NCBI GenBank assembly: GCA_963797255.1
Contig: CAWCOV010000015.1
Coordinates: forward strand, 558,001 to 622,000
Length of the DNA: 64,000 nt
Source of the DNA: JANXZS01 sp963797255
GTDB taxonomy: Bacteria; Acidobacteriota; Terriglobia; Terriglobales; Acidobacteriaceae
Direction: 5' to 3'
Both the position numbers and the translations under genes were made by a program. A model generated the notes under the pieces. It was given only the letters and a program-made list of their open reading frames with translations, ran no database searches and was not told where the DNA came from. Positions within the stretch are counted from its first letter, which is position 1. The number at the start of each line of letters is the position of its first letter. Positions 28,405 to 35,726 of this stretch are shown here, in pieces.

Positions 28405-29277
28405 TTAAAAGTGAAGGCCACCGCCGCAAATCAAAGTTTCGCCAGTGACGTAATCAGAGAGTGGCGAACAGAAAAAGAGCACAGCACCCGCGGCTTCTTC
28501 TGGTGTTCCAAGACGTCCTAACGGACATGCTTCCTTAACCGATTCGAGAAGACTGCGCTGAACTCCCAGGCGTATCTGGTGACCGTGCATCTCCAAGTTC
28601 GATCCGGCACCGTCGAGTGGTTGTACAAGTCGAGTTTCAATCAGACCAAATCCCACGGCGTTTACATTGACGTTATAGCGTCCCCATTCCTTGGCTAGAG
28701 TTTTTGTCAGTCCTATCACGCCGGCCTTGCCGGATGAGTATCCCGCCTGTCCCGGGTTTCCGTCCGTACCGGCTATGGAGGTGATGTTCACAACTTTTCG
28801 CATAACGCGATGGGAACTTGCGATCTCCTTTTTGGCAGATTCGCGAATGAAAGTGGACGCAGCACGCAGGATTCGGAAAGGCGTAACAATGTGGATCTCC
28901 AGCATGGCCTTGAACTGCTCATCCGTAGTTTTCTGGATGACGTTATCCCAGCTGTATCCAGCATTGTTGACGATGATATCGATGGAGCCAAAGGCATCCA
29001 GGGTGGCTTGCACCACGGCCTCAGGGGTGTCCGGAGAAGTGAGGTCGCCAGTTGTATGTCGAAAGCGGTTAGGCTGGCCGAACTCGGCTTCTGATTCCAG
29101 AAGCATCTTCTCGTCGAGGTCATTGACCATGACATTGGCGCCGCACGAGAGCAGCTTTTTAGCGATAGCTCTCCCGATTCCGCGTCCCGCTCCGGTAACG
29201 AGGGCCGTTTTCCCCTCGAGTGTGAAAGGCATCCCGACTGTATTCACTAGCTGACTCTCGGCGGTCACGGTTCCCAT
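28405..29277 (-). CDS. short-chain dehydrogenase/reductase (3-oxoacyl-CoA reductase type)
   Basis: 290 residues from ATG 29277 with AGGTGA upstream. SDR features are the cofactor motif TALVTGAGRGIGRAIAKKL, NNAGYSWDNVIQ, and the catalytic set Ser (INITSIAG region, here VNITSIAG), Tyr-x3-Lys (GYSSGKAG) and a late CGGGLHF. The enzyme should reduce a 3-oxoacyl thioester with NAD(P)H, like FabG or PhaB. An inverted repeat resembling the site near the phasin gene lies 30-60 bases upstream. It therefore probably belongs to the PHB regulon, although it is transcribed away from phaA/phaB. The exact acyl substrate is unknown. Confidence 0.88.
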   Translation of the reverse strand: MGTVTAESQLVNTVGMPFTLEGKTALVTGAGRGIGRAIAKKLLSCGANVMVNDLDEKMLLESEAEFGQPNRFRHTTGDLTSPDTPEAVVQATLDAFGSIDIIVNNAGYSWDNVIQKTTDEQFKAMLEIHIVTPFRILRAASTFIRESAKKEIASSHRVMRKVVNITSIAGTDGNPGQAGYSSGKAGVIGLTKTLAKEWGRYNVNVNAVGFGLIETRLVQPLDGAGSNLEMHGHQIRLGVQRSLLESVKEACPLGRLGTPEEAAGAVLFFCSPLSDYVTGETLICGGGLHF

Positions 29278-29797
29278 AAAGGTTTCACCTGGTTTCGTAT
29301 TAGCGTTCTGCACTGCAGCATAATAATTGCTGCAGTGCACAAATGTCCAGATGTGAGAGCCGCGATTTCGCTTCTTTTTGGATTTCCTGCGGCAACTATA
29401 ACGCAGGATCAAACAGTAATTCAGAACCACAGTAATGTTGCCTTCCTTCAGCAGATGCGGGCGGGCTTCATAACCAAAATTCCTTCCCTCCTCGTATTTT
29501 GGCCGAAGCATCGTCCTCTACCTGTGTTTTGGAACGCAACGGGTGGAGAGCATCCTTTGCAGAGCCTACATCACAATTCGCTCCTTCCTGAGCAAATTGA
29601 GCCAGGAGTTGGGGTACGGGTTCGTGCCAATTCACGGAGCCTCGCTCGACTTGCAGTTGCGCGGAGCTGGGGGGAATAACCACTTCTCCGACTTGAATGA
29701 ATCGTCGCGCAAATCTCTTCGGCAGCGGGTGAAACGATCGTGCGATGGTCGAACCCAGCGATCTGTAAAGCAGCATTTGCATTGAAAGGAAAAGAAG
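29278..29797. other. intergenic region between divergent PHB genes
   Basis: About 520 bases with no convincing gene; several open frames lack ribosome sites and domains. It holds the candidate PhaR operator at 29309-29339 close to the reductase gene. The thiolase ribosome site (AAAGGAAAAGAAG) lies at the far end. Promoter elements for phaA were not identified. Confidence 0.5.
29309..29339. promoter_or_regulatory. candidate PhaR operator (perfect 12-base inverted repeat)
   Basis: TGCACTGCAGCA (29309-29320) and TGCTGCAGTGCA (29328-29339) form a perfect inverted repeat around a 7-base AT spacer. The left arm, with the preceding C, contains CTGC-N3-GCAG, the pattern reported for PhaR of Paracoccus. 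It lies in the promoter region of the SDR gene and shares its core with the site at 34087-34101. Confidence 0.6.
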
Positions 29798-30985
29798 ATG
29801 AGCGATAGGGAAGTAGTTGTGCTGAGCGCCGTCCGTACGGCGATCGGAAAATTTGGAGGAGCACTCAAAGATATTCCGCCGACTGAATTGGCGGCGAAGG
29901 TTATTTGTCAGGGCGTTCAGCGATCCGGGCTTTCACCGAGTGACATCGGCCATGTTGTCTTTGGAAACGTTATTCATACGGAAGCAAAGGACATGTACTT
30001 ATCCCGTGTGGCCGCGTTGCGAGGAGGCATGCCAGTCAGCACGCCCGCACTCACACTGAATCGACTTTGCGGTAGCGGATTGCAGGCAATTCTAACTGCA
30101 GCTCAAACCATCGTTCACGGCGATGCCGACGCTGCGGTTGGTGGTGGAGCGGAATGCATGAGCCGCGCGCCCTATTGGCTAAACAGCATGCGCTGGGGAG
30201 CTCGCCTGAACGACAGCGTTGCCGTGGATGTGCTCGTAGGCGCTGTCACCGATCCATTCGACGGAGTGCACATGGGCGTGACAGCTGAGAACATCGCGCG
30301 CAAGTGGGGAATTTCGCGGGAGGAACAGGACGAACTCGCTGTAGAAAGCCACCGGCGTGCAATCGACGCAATGCAGAACGGCAAGTTCAAAGGCCAGATC
30401 ATTCCGATCGAGATCAAGGTAAAGGGTGGTACTGCGCAATTCATGACAGACGAATCGCCACGTTCCGATGCGACATTGGAAAACCTGGCCAAGCTGAAGC
30501 CCGCGTTCGACAAAGAGGGGACGGTTACGGCAGGGAATGCTTCGAGCATCAATGATGGCGCAGCCGCCGTTGTGATGATGGAGGGACGTGCCGCAGAAGA
30601 GCGCGGGCTGAAGCCAATTGCACGCCTGGTTGATTATGCCGTCACGGGAGTCGAGCCTGGCTACATGGGAATTGGTCCGGTGTCTGCAGTGAAGAAGCTA
30701 TTCGAAAAGACCGGTCTCACCGCCGAACAGATTGACGTCTTCGAGGTCAACGAGGCGTTTGCTGCTCAGTTGCTTGCAGTGAGGCGCGACCTTGGATTCC
30801 CGCCAGAGAAGACGAACCCGAACGGCAGCGGAATCTCGCTTGGACACCCGATCGGCGCAACGGGAGCAATTGTCACCGTGAAGGCGATCCACGAACTGCA
30901 GCGCATTGGCGGTCAGTACGCACTCGTCACAATGTGCATCGGCGGCGGGCAGGGCATCGCTGCAATTTTCGAAGCTATTAACTGA
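29798..30985 (+). CDS. phaA: acetyl-CoA C-acetyltransferase (beta-ketothiolase)
   Basis: 395 residues, start after AAAGGAAAAGAAG. All thiolase active-site elements are present: nucleophile Cys91 in LNRLCGSGLQA, the NEAFAAQ motif, His350 in GHPIGATGA, and Cys380 in MCIGGGQG. The enzyme condenses two acetyl-CoA into acetoacetyl-CoA, the first step of PHB synthesis, or runs in reverse in degradation. phaB follows after 15 bases on the same strand, with phaC/phaE convergent and the phasin and phaR genes nearby, which supports the biosynthetic role. Confidence 0.93.
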   Translation: MSDREVVVLSAVRTAIGKFGGALKDIPPTELAAKVICQGVQRSGLSPSDIGHVVFGNVIHTEAKDMYLSRVAALRGGMPVSTPALTLNRLCGSGLQAILTAAQTIVHGDADAAVGGGAECMSRAPYWLNSMRWGARLNDSVAVDVLVGAVTDPFDGVHMGVTAENIARKWGISREEQDELAVESHRRAIDAMQNGKFKGQIIPIEIKVKGGTAQFMTDESPRSDATLENLAKLKPAFDKEGTVTAGNASSINDGAAAVVMMEGRAAEERGLKPIARLVDYAVTGVEPGYMGIGPVSAVKKLFEKTGLTAEQIDVFEVNEAFAAQLLAVRRDLGFPPEKTNPNGSGISLGHPIGATGAIVTVKAIHELQRIGGQYALVTMCIGGGQGIAAIFEAIN

Positions 30986-31000
30986 GGAGAGGAGAAAGCA

Positions 31001-31783
31001 ATGGCAACCGCAATTCTTGATGATATTAAGACTTCGACTCCGAAGTCTCTTCTAGGCAAAGTCGCACTCATAACCGGCGCGTCTCGGGGCATCGGGCGCG
31101 CTATCGCATTGGAGTTAGCAGATCGAGGCGCGACAGTCGCTATCAACTGCCGCGCTCGTGTTGGCGAGGCAGAAGCAGTTCGAGACTCAATTCGAAACGC
31201 CGGAGGGGAAAGCCACCTGATTCAAGGAGACATTTCCGACAAGGTGCAGGCACGGAAGATTATTGAAGGGGTGCTGTCCTCGTGCAAGCGCGTCGATATC
31301 CTGGTCAACAACGCCGGCATTACACGCGACCGTTCCTTCCGCAAAATGACCGATGAGGATTGGAACGAAGTTGTGAACACAAACCTGAACGGAACGTTTT
31401 ATTGCACGAGTGCCGCTGTTCCGGCAATGGTGGAGCAGAAGTTCGGGCGAATCGTGAGCGTCGCCTCGTTCTCAGGCCAGGCAGGGAACTTTGGCCAGGC
31501 AAACTATGCAGCCAGTAAAGGTGGAATTATTGCGTTTACCAAGGTGCTGGCGCTTGAACTTGCCAGGTACAACATTACTGCCAACGTTGTTGCGCCCGGG
31601 TTCACGTCGACGGACATGCTGGGGCCGATCCCGGAGGACGTACTCACGCAAATCAAAGCAAAAATTCCCCTGCAGAGATTTGCCCGTCCGGAAGAGATCG
31701 CGAAGGCCGTTGCATTTCTCGTCTGCGACGGAGATTACATTACCGGTCAGCAGATCAATGTAAACGGCGGCCTGTATATGTAA
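31001..31783 (+). CDS. phaB: acetoacetyl-CoA reductase
   Basis: 260 residues, start ATG 31001 after GAGGAGAGGAG. It is an SDR with LITGASRGIGRAIALELA, NNAGITRDRSFRKM, catalytic Ser in VSVASFSGQAGNFGQ, Tyr-x3-Lys in NYAASKGG, and a C-terminal DYITGQQINVNGGLYM. The stretch GQAGNFGQANYAASKGGIIA is typical of PhaB/FabG. PhaB reduces acetoacetyl-CoA to (R)-3-hydroxybutyryl-CoA with NADPH. The 15-base gap to phaA indicates one operon. FabG activity cannot be excluded from sequence, but context favours PHB synthesis. Confidence 0.9.
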   Translation: MATAILDDIKTSTPKSLLGKVALITGASRGIGRAIALELADRGATVAINCRARVGEAEAVRDSIRNAGGESHLIQGDISDKVQARKIIEGVLSSCKRVDILVNNAGITRDRSFRKMTDEDWNEVVNTNLNGTFYCTSAAVPAMVEQKFGRIVSVASFSGQAGNFGQANYAASKGGIIAFTKVLALELARYNITANVVAPGFTSTDMLGPIPEDVLTQIKAKIPLQRFARPEEIAKAVAFLVCDGDYITGQQINVNGGLYM

Positions 31784-31784
31784 C

Positions 31785-31799
31785 AGACCGCCGCGGTCT
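31785..31799. terminator. compact hairpin between convergent phaB and phaC
   Basis: AGACCG (31785-31790) pairs with CGGTCT (31794-31799) around CCG. It fills the whole gap between the two stop codons and overlaps the phaC stop. No T-run follows on either strand, so termination would not be of the standard intrinsic type. It may only limit read-through. Confidence 0.4.
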
Positions 31800-32862
31800 A
31801 ATTGGAGCGCGCACCAAGCCAGTTGTCGATGTGCGGCCAAGTGCGCTTGTGTGCGCTGCTCCCGGCCATAATGCCAATGTGTCCTCCAGCGACGTGATAC
31901 ACCTCAGCATCAACGCTGGAGATCTTGGACACAATTTCTTCCGATTGACATGGCGGAGTTATGTGATCTCCCTGGGCTACGACTGTGAGCAGGTTGGCGC
32001 GCAGACGCTTCAGATCCACTCTCTCGCCACGGATCATCAATTCGCCCTTCATCAAGCGATCGTTGCGATAGAGGTCGACGATCAACTGCCGATATGCGCC
32101 GCCAGCCATCGGAATATTATCCGTGACCCATGTGTTCATTGAATGCCAGGATTGAACCACCATGGGATTGTCGAGGTTATCCCACAGCTTGCAATAGTTC
32201 GTTATGTAATTTTCGATTGGCTTTAGCGCCTTTGCACCGTAGTCAATGATTTCTCCCGGCATGTTGCCGAATGCAGCGAGGACCTTGTCGACATCGAAGT
32301 ATTTCTCATCGGTCCAACGTGCGAAAGTAAGCGAGTCGCGCTTGGAGAAATCAAGAGGCGCGGTGAGCAGCAATAGATTCCGCAATCCATCATCCGGCCG
32401 CAGGGCTGCGTAAATGGTAGTGAGAATGGCTCCAATGCACCACCCCAGCAAGCTGAACTCATTGCTTCCCGAAAGCGACTTGACCTTACGAATCGCGCGC
32501 GGCAGGTAATCCAGGGTATAGTCGTCAAACTTCAAGTTCTTGTCTTCAAGACCGGGTACTCCCCAATCGAGCAAGTAGACGTCATAACCCTGATTTAGCA
32601 GAAATTCTACAAAGCTGTGACCTGGACGCAGATCGAGGATGTAAGGCCTATTCATGAGTGCGAATACGAGCAGTAACGGAACTGGATGCCGCTTTTCAAC
32701 AGGAACCATCGGGGTGTAACGATAGAGCTTAGCTTTGTTGAGGGTCCACACTAGTTCCTTGGGTGTTTGTGCGATTGCGGCCTTGGTCGTCATGACTCGA
32801 TTTAGGGTCTGGATCCTCTGTTCGACCTGCGAAGTATCCTGAAAGCCTGATGTGCGTGCCAT
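31798..32862 (-). CDS. phaC: poly(3-hydroxyalkanoate) synthase, class III-like catalytic subunit
   Basis: 354 residues, start ATG 32862 after GGAGGTAATC. It has the alpha/beta-hydrolase fold with the synthase lipase-like box GWCIGA (nucleophile Cys142), Asp299 in VVAQGDHITP and His328 in VAGGHIGIMAG. Its length and the lack of the long N-terminal region match class III/IV PhaC (about 355 residues), which need a second subunit. That subunit is encoded just upstream, ending two bases before this start. The enzyme polymerises (R)-3-hydroxyacyl-CoA into granules, and short-chain monomers such as hydroxybutyrate are expected for this class. Confidence 0.94.
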   Translation of the reverse strand: MARTSGFQDTSQVEQRIQTLNRVMTTKAAIAQTPKELVWTLNKAKLYRYTPMVPVEKRHPVPLLLVFALMNRPYILDLRPGHSFVEFLLNQGYDVYLLDWGVPGLEDKNLKFDDYTLDYLPRAIRKVKSLSGSNEFSLLGWCIGAILTTIYAALRPDDGLRNLLLLTAPLDFSKRDSLTFARWTDEKYFDVDKVLAAFGNMPGEIIDYGAKALKPIENYITNYCKLWDNLDNPMVVQSWHSMNTWVTDNIPMAGGAYRQLIVDLYRNDRLMKGELMIRGERVDLKRLRANLLTVVAQGDHITPPCQSEEIVSKISSVDAEVYHVAGGHIGIMAGSSAHKRTWPHIDNWLGARSN

Positions 32863-32864
32863 GA

Positions 32865-33350
32865 TTACCTCCGACCTTTACGAACAGCTTGCTTACGGGA
32901 GGACTTAGTCGCGGACGGTGCTTTTTTCGCGCCGGCCTGCCTGCTGGCAACTCTTGCTGCCTTGCGCTTCGGAGTAACTGTGGCGGGCGGCGTTTCGATG
33001 GAGGGTGTCTGAAGCGCCGTGCAGAGTTTCACGATTTCGTCGAGACGCGCATCGATATCATCAAGGCGCATTTCTACATTTGTGAAGCGCTCTGCGAGTA
33101 CCGCAACCTCTTGTCGTGAAGGCAAGGAAAGTTGCTCGAGCGCCTGAATCATTGATTTTTCGAGCGCCGCGCGGAAAGGTGCAGAGGCAGTTAGATAATT
33201 TTCCAGCATGGCGCCGGAAGCCTGTGCATATGCATCAGAATTCACTGCGTCAATCATGGTTTTCGACGTAGCGTCGAGATATGCGTCTCGCATCTCCCGA
33301 AGTTTTTCAAAGGGATCAAATGTATTCGATTCTGAGTGATCTTCGTTCAT
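32865..33350 (-). CDS. phaE: PhaE-like synthase subunit with basic histone-like tail
   Basis: 161 residues from ATG 33350, which has GGAG eight bases upstream. The first 110 residues are helical and acidic (FDPFEKLREMRDAYLDATSK, then FRAALEKSMIQALEQLSLPS and VEMRLDDIDARLDEIVKLC), as in PhaE/PhaR-type synthase subunits, but PhaE is usually about 350 residues. The last 35 residues are dominated by Lys, Arg, Ala and Ser (KRKAARVASRQAGAKKAPSA, ending RKGRR), like the DNA-binding tails of PhaF and PhaM. The stop is two bases before phaC, so coupling is tight. It could therefore activate PhaC and also tether granules to the chromosome; this second role is inferred. Confidence 0.82.
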   Translation of the reverse strand: MNEDHSESNTFDPFEKLREMRDAYLDATSKTMIDAVNSDAYAQASGAMLENYLTASAPFRAALEKSMIQALEQLSLPSRQEVAVLAERFTNVEMRLDDIDARLDEIVKLCTALQTPSIETPPATVTPKRKAARVASRQAGAKKAPSATKSSRKQAVRKGRR

Positions 33351-33460
33351 GTTGTAGCTCCAAGTCACACGTCACAAAAAGTCTATACCCGCGACCGGAA
33401 GCTCTCCAGTCGCGGGCGATTTATTCATTCAGCGAATGCTGCCGCGTCTGTTCCTCGGGC

Positions 33461-34054
33461 TTAGTGCACAATGCTGATTGGCTTGGCAGCGATATTCAGC
33501 AATTCCTTTTGCGTTTCGACGAAGGTATCCAGACCCTTCTGAATCGAGTCTGTTACGCCCTCGGCGGGAGTGCCGGCGATGCCGAACTGATGTTTTACCG
33601 CGTCCAGGAATGCGCGAGCTTGCGCGGAATAGCTATCGAGTACCTTTTTGTGCGACTCAATGCTGTGATCCATGAGTTCCTGTGCCATGTTCACGGCGCC
33701 CTCATTTGCGTTGGTTGTGGCAGCCGAGTGTTCCTTTACCACGTTACCCATCGCGTGGCTTTGCTCAACCACAAGATCGATTGCTCCCTTGTGGGTGTCG
33801 GCAAAGCGCTCGAATGTCGTTGCTGTAAGTTCAATCATGAAGACGCCCGGTGCGAACGGAAAGGCCCGTGCATTCTTCTTCCACATGTTGAGGAATTCAA
33901 GATTCTGTTGGGTTGCAAGGTCAATACTTCTCTTTTGGATATCTGCCATGCGCTCAACGCCCTGTGTATATAAGGTTGCAATGGATTCCGAAACATTGTT
34001 CTTTTGGGTCGCAGCCGCGACCCGTTCGGTCGGTACATGCTTGGTTGATTTCAT
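33461..34054 (-). CDS. phaP: phasin family protein
   Basis: 197 residues from ATG 34054, supported by GGGAG eight bases upstream; open codons extend to 34102 through the operator and are unlikely to be translated. It is helical and amphipathic (NVSESIATLYTQGVERMADI, KRSIDLATQQNLEFLNMWKK, then GAIDLVVEQSHAMGNVVKEH), with the regular heptad-like pattern of phasins. Phasins coat PHB granules and control their size and number. The gene is divergent from phaR with the candidate operator between them, matching the known control of phasin genes by PhaR in other bacteria. Confidence 0.88.
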   Translation of the reverse strand: MKSTKHVPTERVAAATQKNNVSESIATLYTQGVERMADIQKRSIDLATQQNLEFLNMWKKNARAFPFAPGVFMIELTATTFERFADTHKGAIDLVVEQSHAMGNVVKEHSAATTNANEGAVNMAQELMDHSIESHKKVLDSYSAQARAFLDAVKHQFGIAGTPAEGVTDSIQKGLDTFVETQKELLNIAAKPISIVH

Positions 34055-34086
34055 TGGAACGCTCCCAGATGTCGCGCTGCATTTGT

Positions 34087-34101
34087 TGCTGCAGTGCAGC
34101 A
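34087..34101. promoter_or_regulatory. candidate PhaR operator in the phaP-phaR intergenic region
   Basis: TGCTGCA-G-TGCAGCA is a 15-base near-perfect palindrome (7-base arms, 1-base centre). It contains CTGC-AGT-GCAG, which fits the CTGC-N3-GCAG pattern known for PhaR. It is 33 bases upstream of the phasin start and 58 bases upstream of phaR, as expected for joint repression and autoregulation. Confidence 0.7.
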
Positions 34102-34158
34102 TAAGTTAATGCTACTCCGACCGGCTTCGATGTCAAGGGGTTAATATAAGAAATAAAT

Positions 34159-34710
34159 ATGGCTCAAAAGACCATTCTGATTAAAAAATACGAGAATCGC
34201 CGACTGTACGATTCAACCAACAGCCGCTATGTGAACCTCGACGAGGTAGCACAGATATTGCAGCGCGGAGACAACGTCCGCGTGGTGGATGCGGCATCTG
34301 GTGAGGACATCACACGGCTGATCCTGACGCAGATCATTGTTGAGGATGCGAAGACGCCGGAGTCGAACTTTCCTCTCGACGTGCTTCGTCAGATGGTTGT
34401 CGCTTCCGGCAGGGCCAGCCAGGAGAGCGCACTGAAATACATGAAGGCGATGCTGGATATCTATCAGAACACGTATCGCGTGATGGCCCCTCCGGTAAAT
34501 CCCTTCGAATTTATCCAGCAAAATCGTGCGAATCGTGAGCCGGCCGCGGAGCCGGCAGCGTCCGTGGCGGAAGAGCCGATTCCGGGCGGACGGCAAAAAC
34601 AACCAAAGCAGTCGAGCGGCGAAGATGTAGAGAGCTTGAAACAGCGATTGGCGGAGCTCGAGAAGCTTGTTTCCTCTTTTGCTCCAGCGAAGGGAAAGCT
34701 CAAGAAGTAG
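34159..34710 (+). CDS. phaR: polyhydroxyalkanoate synthesis repressor PhaR
   Basis: 183 residues. The N-terminal PHB/PHA-accumulation DNA-binding domain is very well conserved (ILIKKYENRRLYDSTNSRYV, then NLDEVAQILQRGDNVRVVDA). The second conserved region follows (DITRLILTQIIVEDAKTPES; FPLDVLRQMVVASGRASQES). A Pro/Ala/Gln linker leads to a short C-terminal coiled coil (ESLKQRLAELEKLVSS). PhaR senses PHB: it binds DNA when PHB is absent and moves to granules when PHB is present, releasing the phasin and other genes. The divergent phasin and the palindrome between them support this. This is not the Bacillus synthase subunit that shares the name. Confidence 0.94.
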   Translation: MAQKTILIKKYENRRLYDSTNSRYVNLDEVAQILQRGDNVRVVDAASGEDITRLILTQIIVEDAKTPESNFPLDVLRQMVVASGRASQESALKYMKAMLDIYQNTYRVMAPPVNPFEFIQQNRANREPAAEPAASVAEEPIPGGRQKQPKQSSGEDVESLKQRLAELEKLVSSFAPAKGKLKK

Positions 34711-34856
34711 GGACGCTGCAATTGTTTTCCGGTGACCGAACCCACGACCGCCAGCATCTAAACCAACTAACGGCCTGAAGCAATTTAATTTTACTGGAGC
34801 AGATAGCACTGGATACTCGCAAAGAATCTCGCTGATTCTTTAGCATCTGACAAATT

Positions 34857-35558
34857 ATGGACGTTTTAATATTGGCCACTGACTACGATGGAACTCTGGC
34901 AGAAGATGGAGTCGTCAGTGGCAAAGCCATCGAGGCTGTGGAAAGCCTTCGGAGATCTGGACGCAGCGCCGTTCTTGTAACCGGACGCGAACTTCCCCAG
35001 TTACTCGAGATCTTTGACCGAATCGACCTCTTCGATTGGATAGTCGCGGAGAATGGATCGCTTATTTATCGTCCGGCGGACGGCCAGAAGCGTGTGCTCG
35101 CAGAACCTCCGCCACAGGAATTCGTACAGGAACTCAAAGTGCGCGGAGTGGGTCCAATCTCTGTTGGCGAAGCCATTGTTGCCACATGGAGACCGCACGA
35201 AAATGCCGTAATGGAAGTAATTCGTGAGTTGAATCTTGAGCGTGAGATTGTTTTCAACAAGGACGCGGTGATGATTCTGCCCACCGGAGTGGATAAAGCG
35301 ACGGGGATGAACGCCGTCCTGGCAGAGATGAACCAACGCTGGAGTGCCGTCGTGGGCATTGGCGACGCTGAAAACGATTTGGCATTTCTGAGCCGGTGCC
35401 AACATTCTGTTGCGGTTGCGAACGCTCTTGATTCTTTAAAGCGAGAGGTCGATTTCACCACGGTGGCTGCTCGCAGCCAAGGCGTGATTGAGCTTATCGA
35501 GGAAATACTTCAGGATGATCTGAGTTCACGTTCTTCACATTCACTGAGACGGTTATGA
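34857..35558 (+). CDS. HAD-superfamily (IIB) phosphatase, possibly trehalose-6-phosphate phosphatase
   Basis: 233 residues. HAD motif I is LATDYDGTLAEDG with the nucleophile Asp and the +2 Asp. Motif II is the Thr in VLVTGREL. The motif III Lys and motif IV acids are in DKATGMNAVL and GIGDAENDLAFL. The cap arrangement fits HAD-IIB enzymes such as Cof, SPP and OtsB. It lies 168 bases before trehalose-6-phosphate synthase on the same strand, so dephosphorylation of trehalose-6-phosphate is the natural guess. It is not a close match to classical OtsB, and other sugar phosphates remain possible. Confidence 0.78.
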   Translation: MDVLILATDYDGTLAEDGVVSGKAIEAVESLRRSGRSAVLVTGRELPQLLEIFDRIDLFDWIVAENGSLIYRPADGQKRVLAEPPPQEFVQELKVRGVGPISVGEAIVATWRPHENAVMEVIRELNLEREIVFNKDAVMILPTGVDKATGMNAVLAEMNQRWSAVVGIGDAENDLAFLSRCQHSVAVANALDSLKREVDFTTVAARSQGVIELIEEILQDDLSSRSSHSLRRL

Positions 35559-35726
35559 ACATTCGAGCCTCAAGTTTTAAGTTCCAGCGGCCAAATGGCT
35601 CACACTGTTGGACTTTCATTCAGACCTCTATTTTCCAAGTTTCGGCATCAGATTGATAGTGTTCTCCAGCCACTCAGCTATGTCTTTTGCCTTCTCCACT
35701 TTTACGAGTCAGGTGCGTGCGAAGCG

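Noticed and set aside
29335..29679. Plus-strand open frame of 114 codons in the PHB intergenic gap
   Set aside because: No ribosome site or domain; starts inside the candidate operator region.
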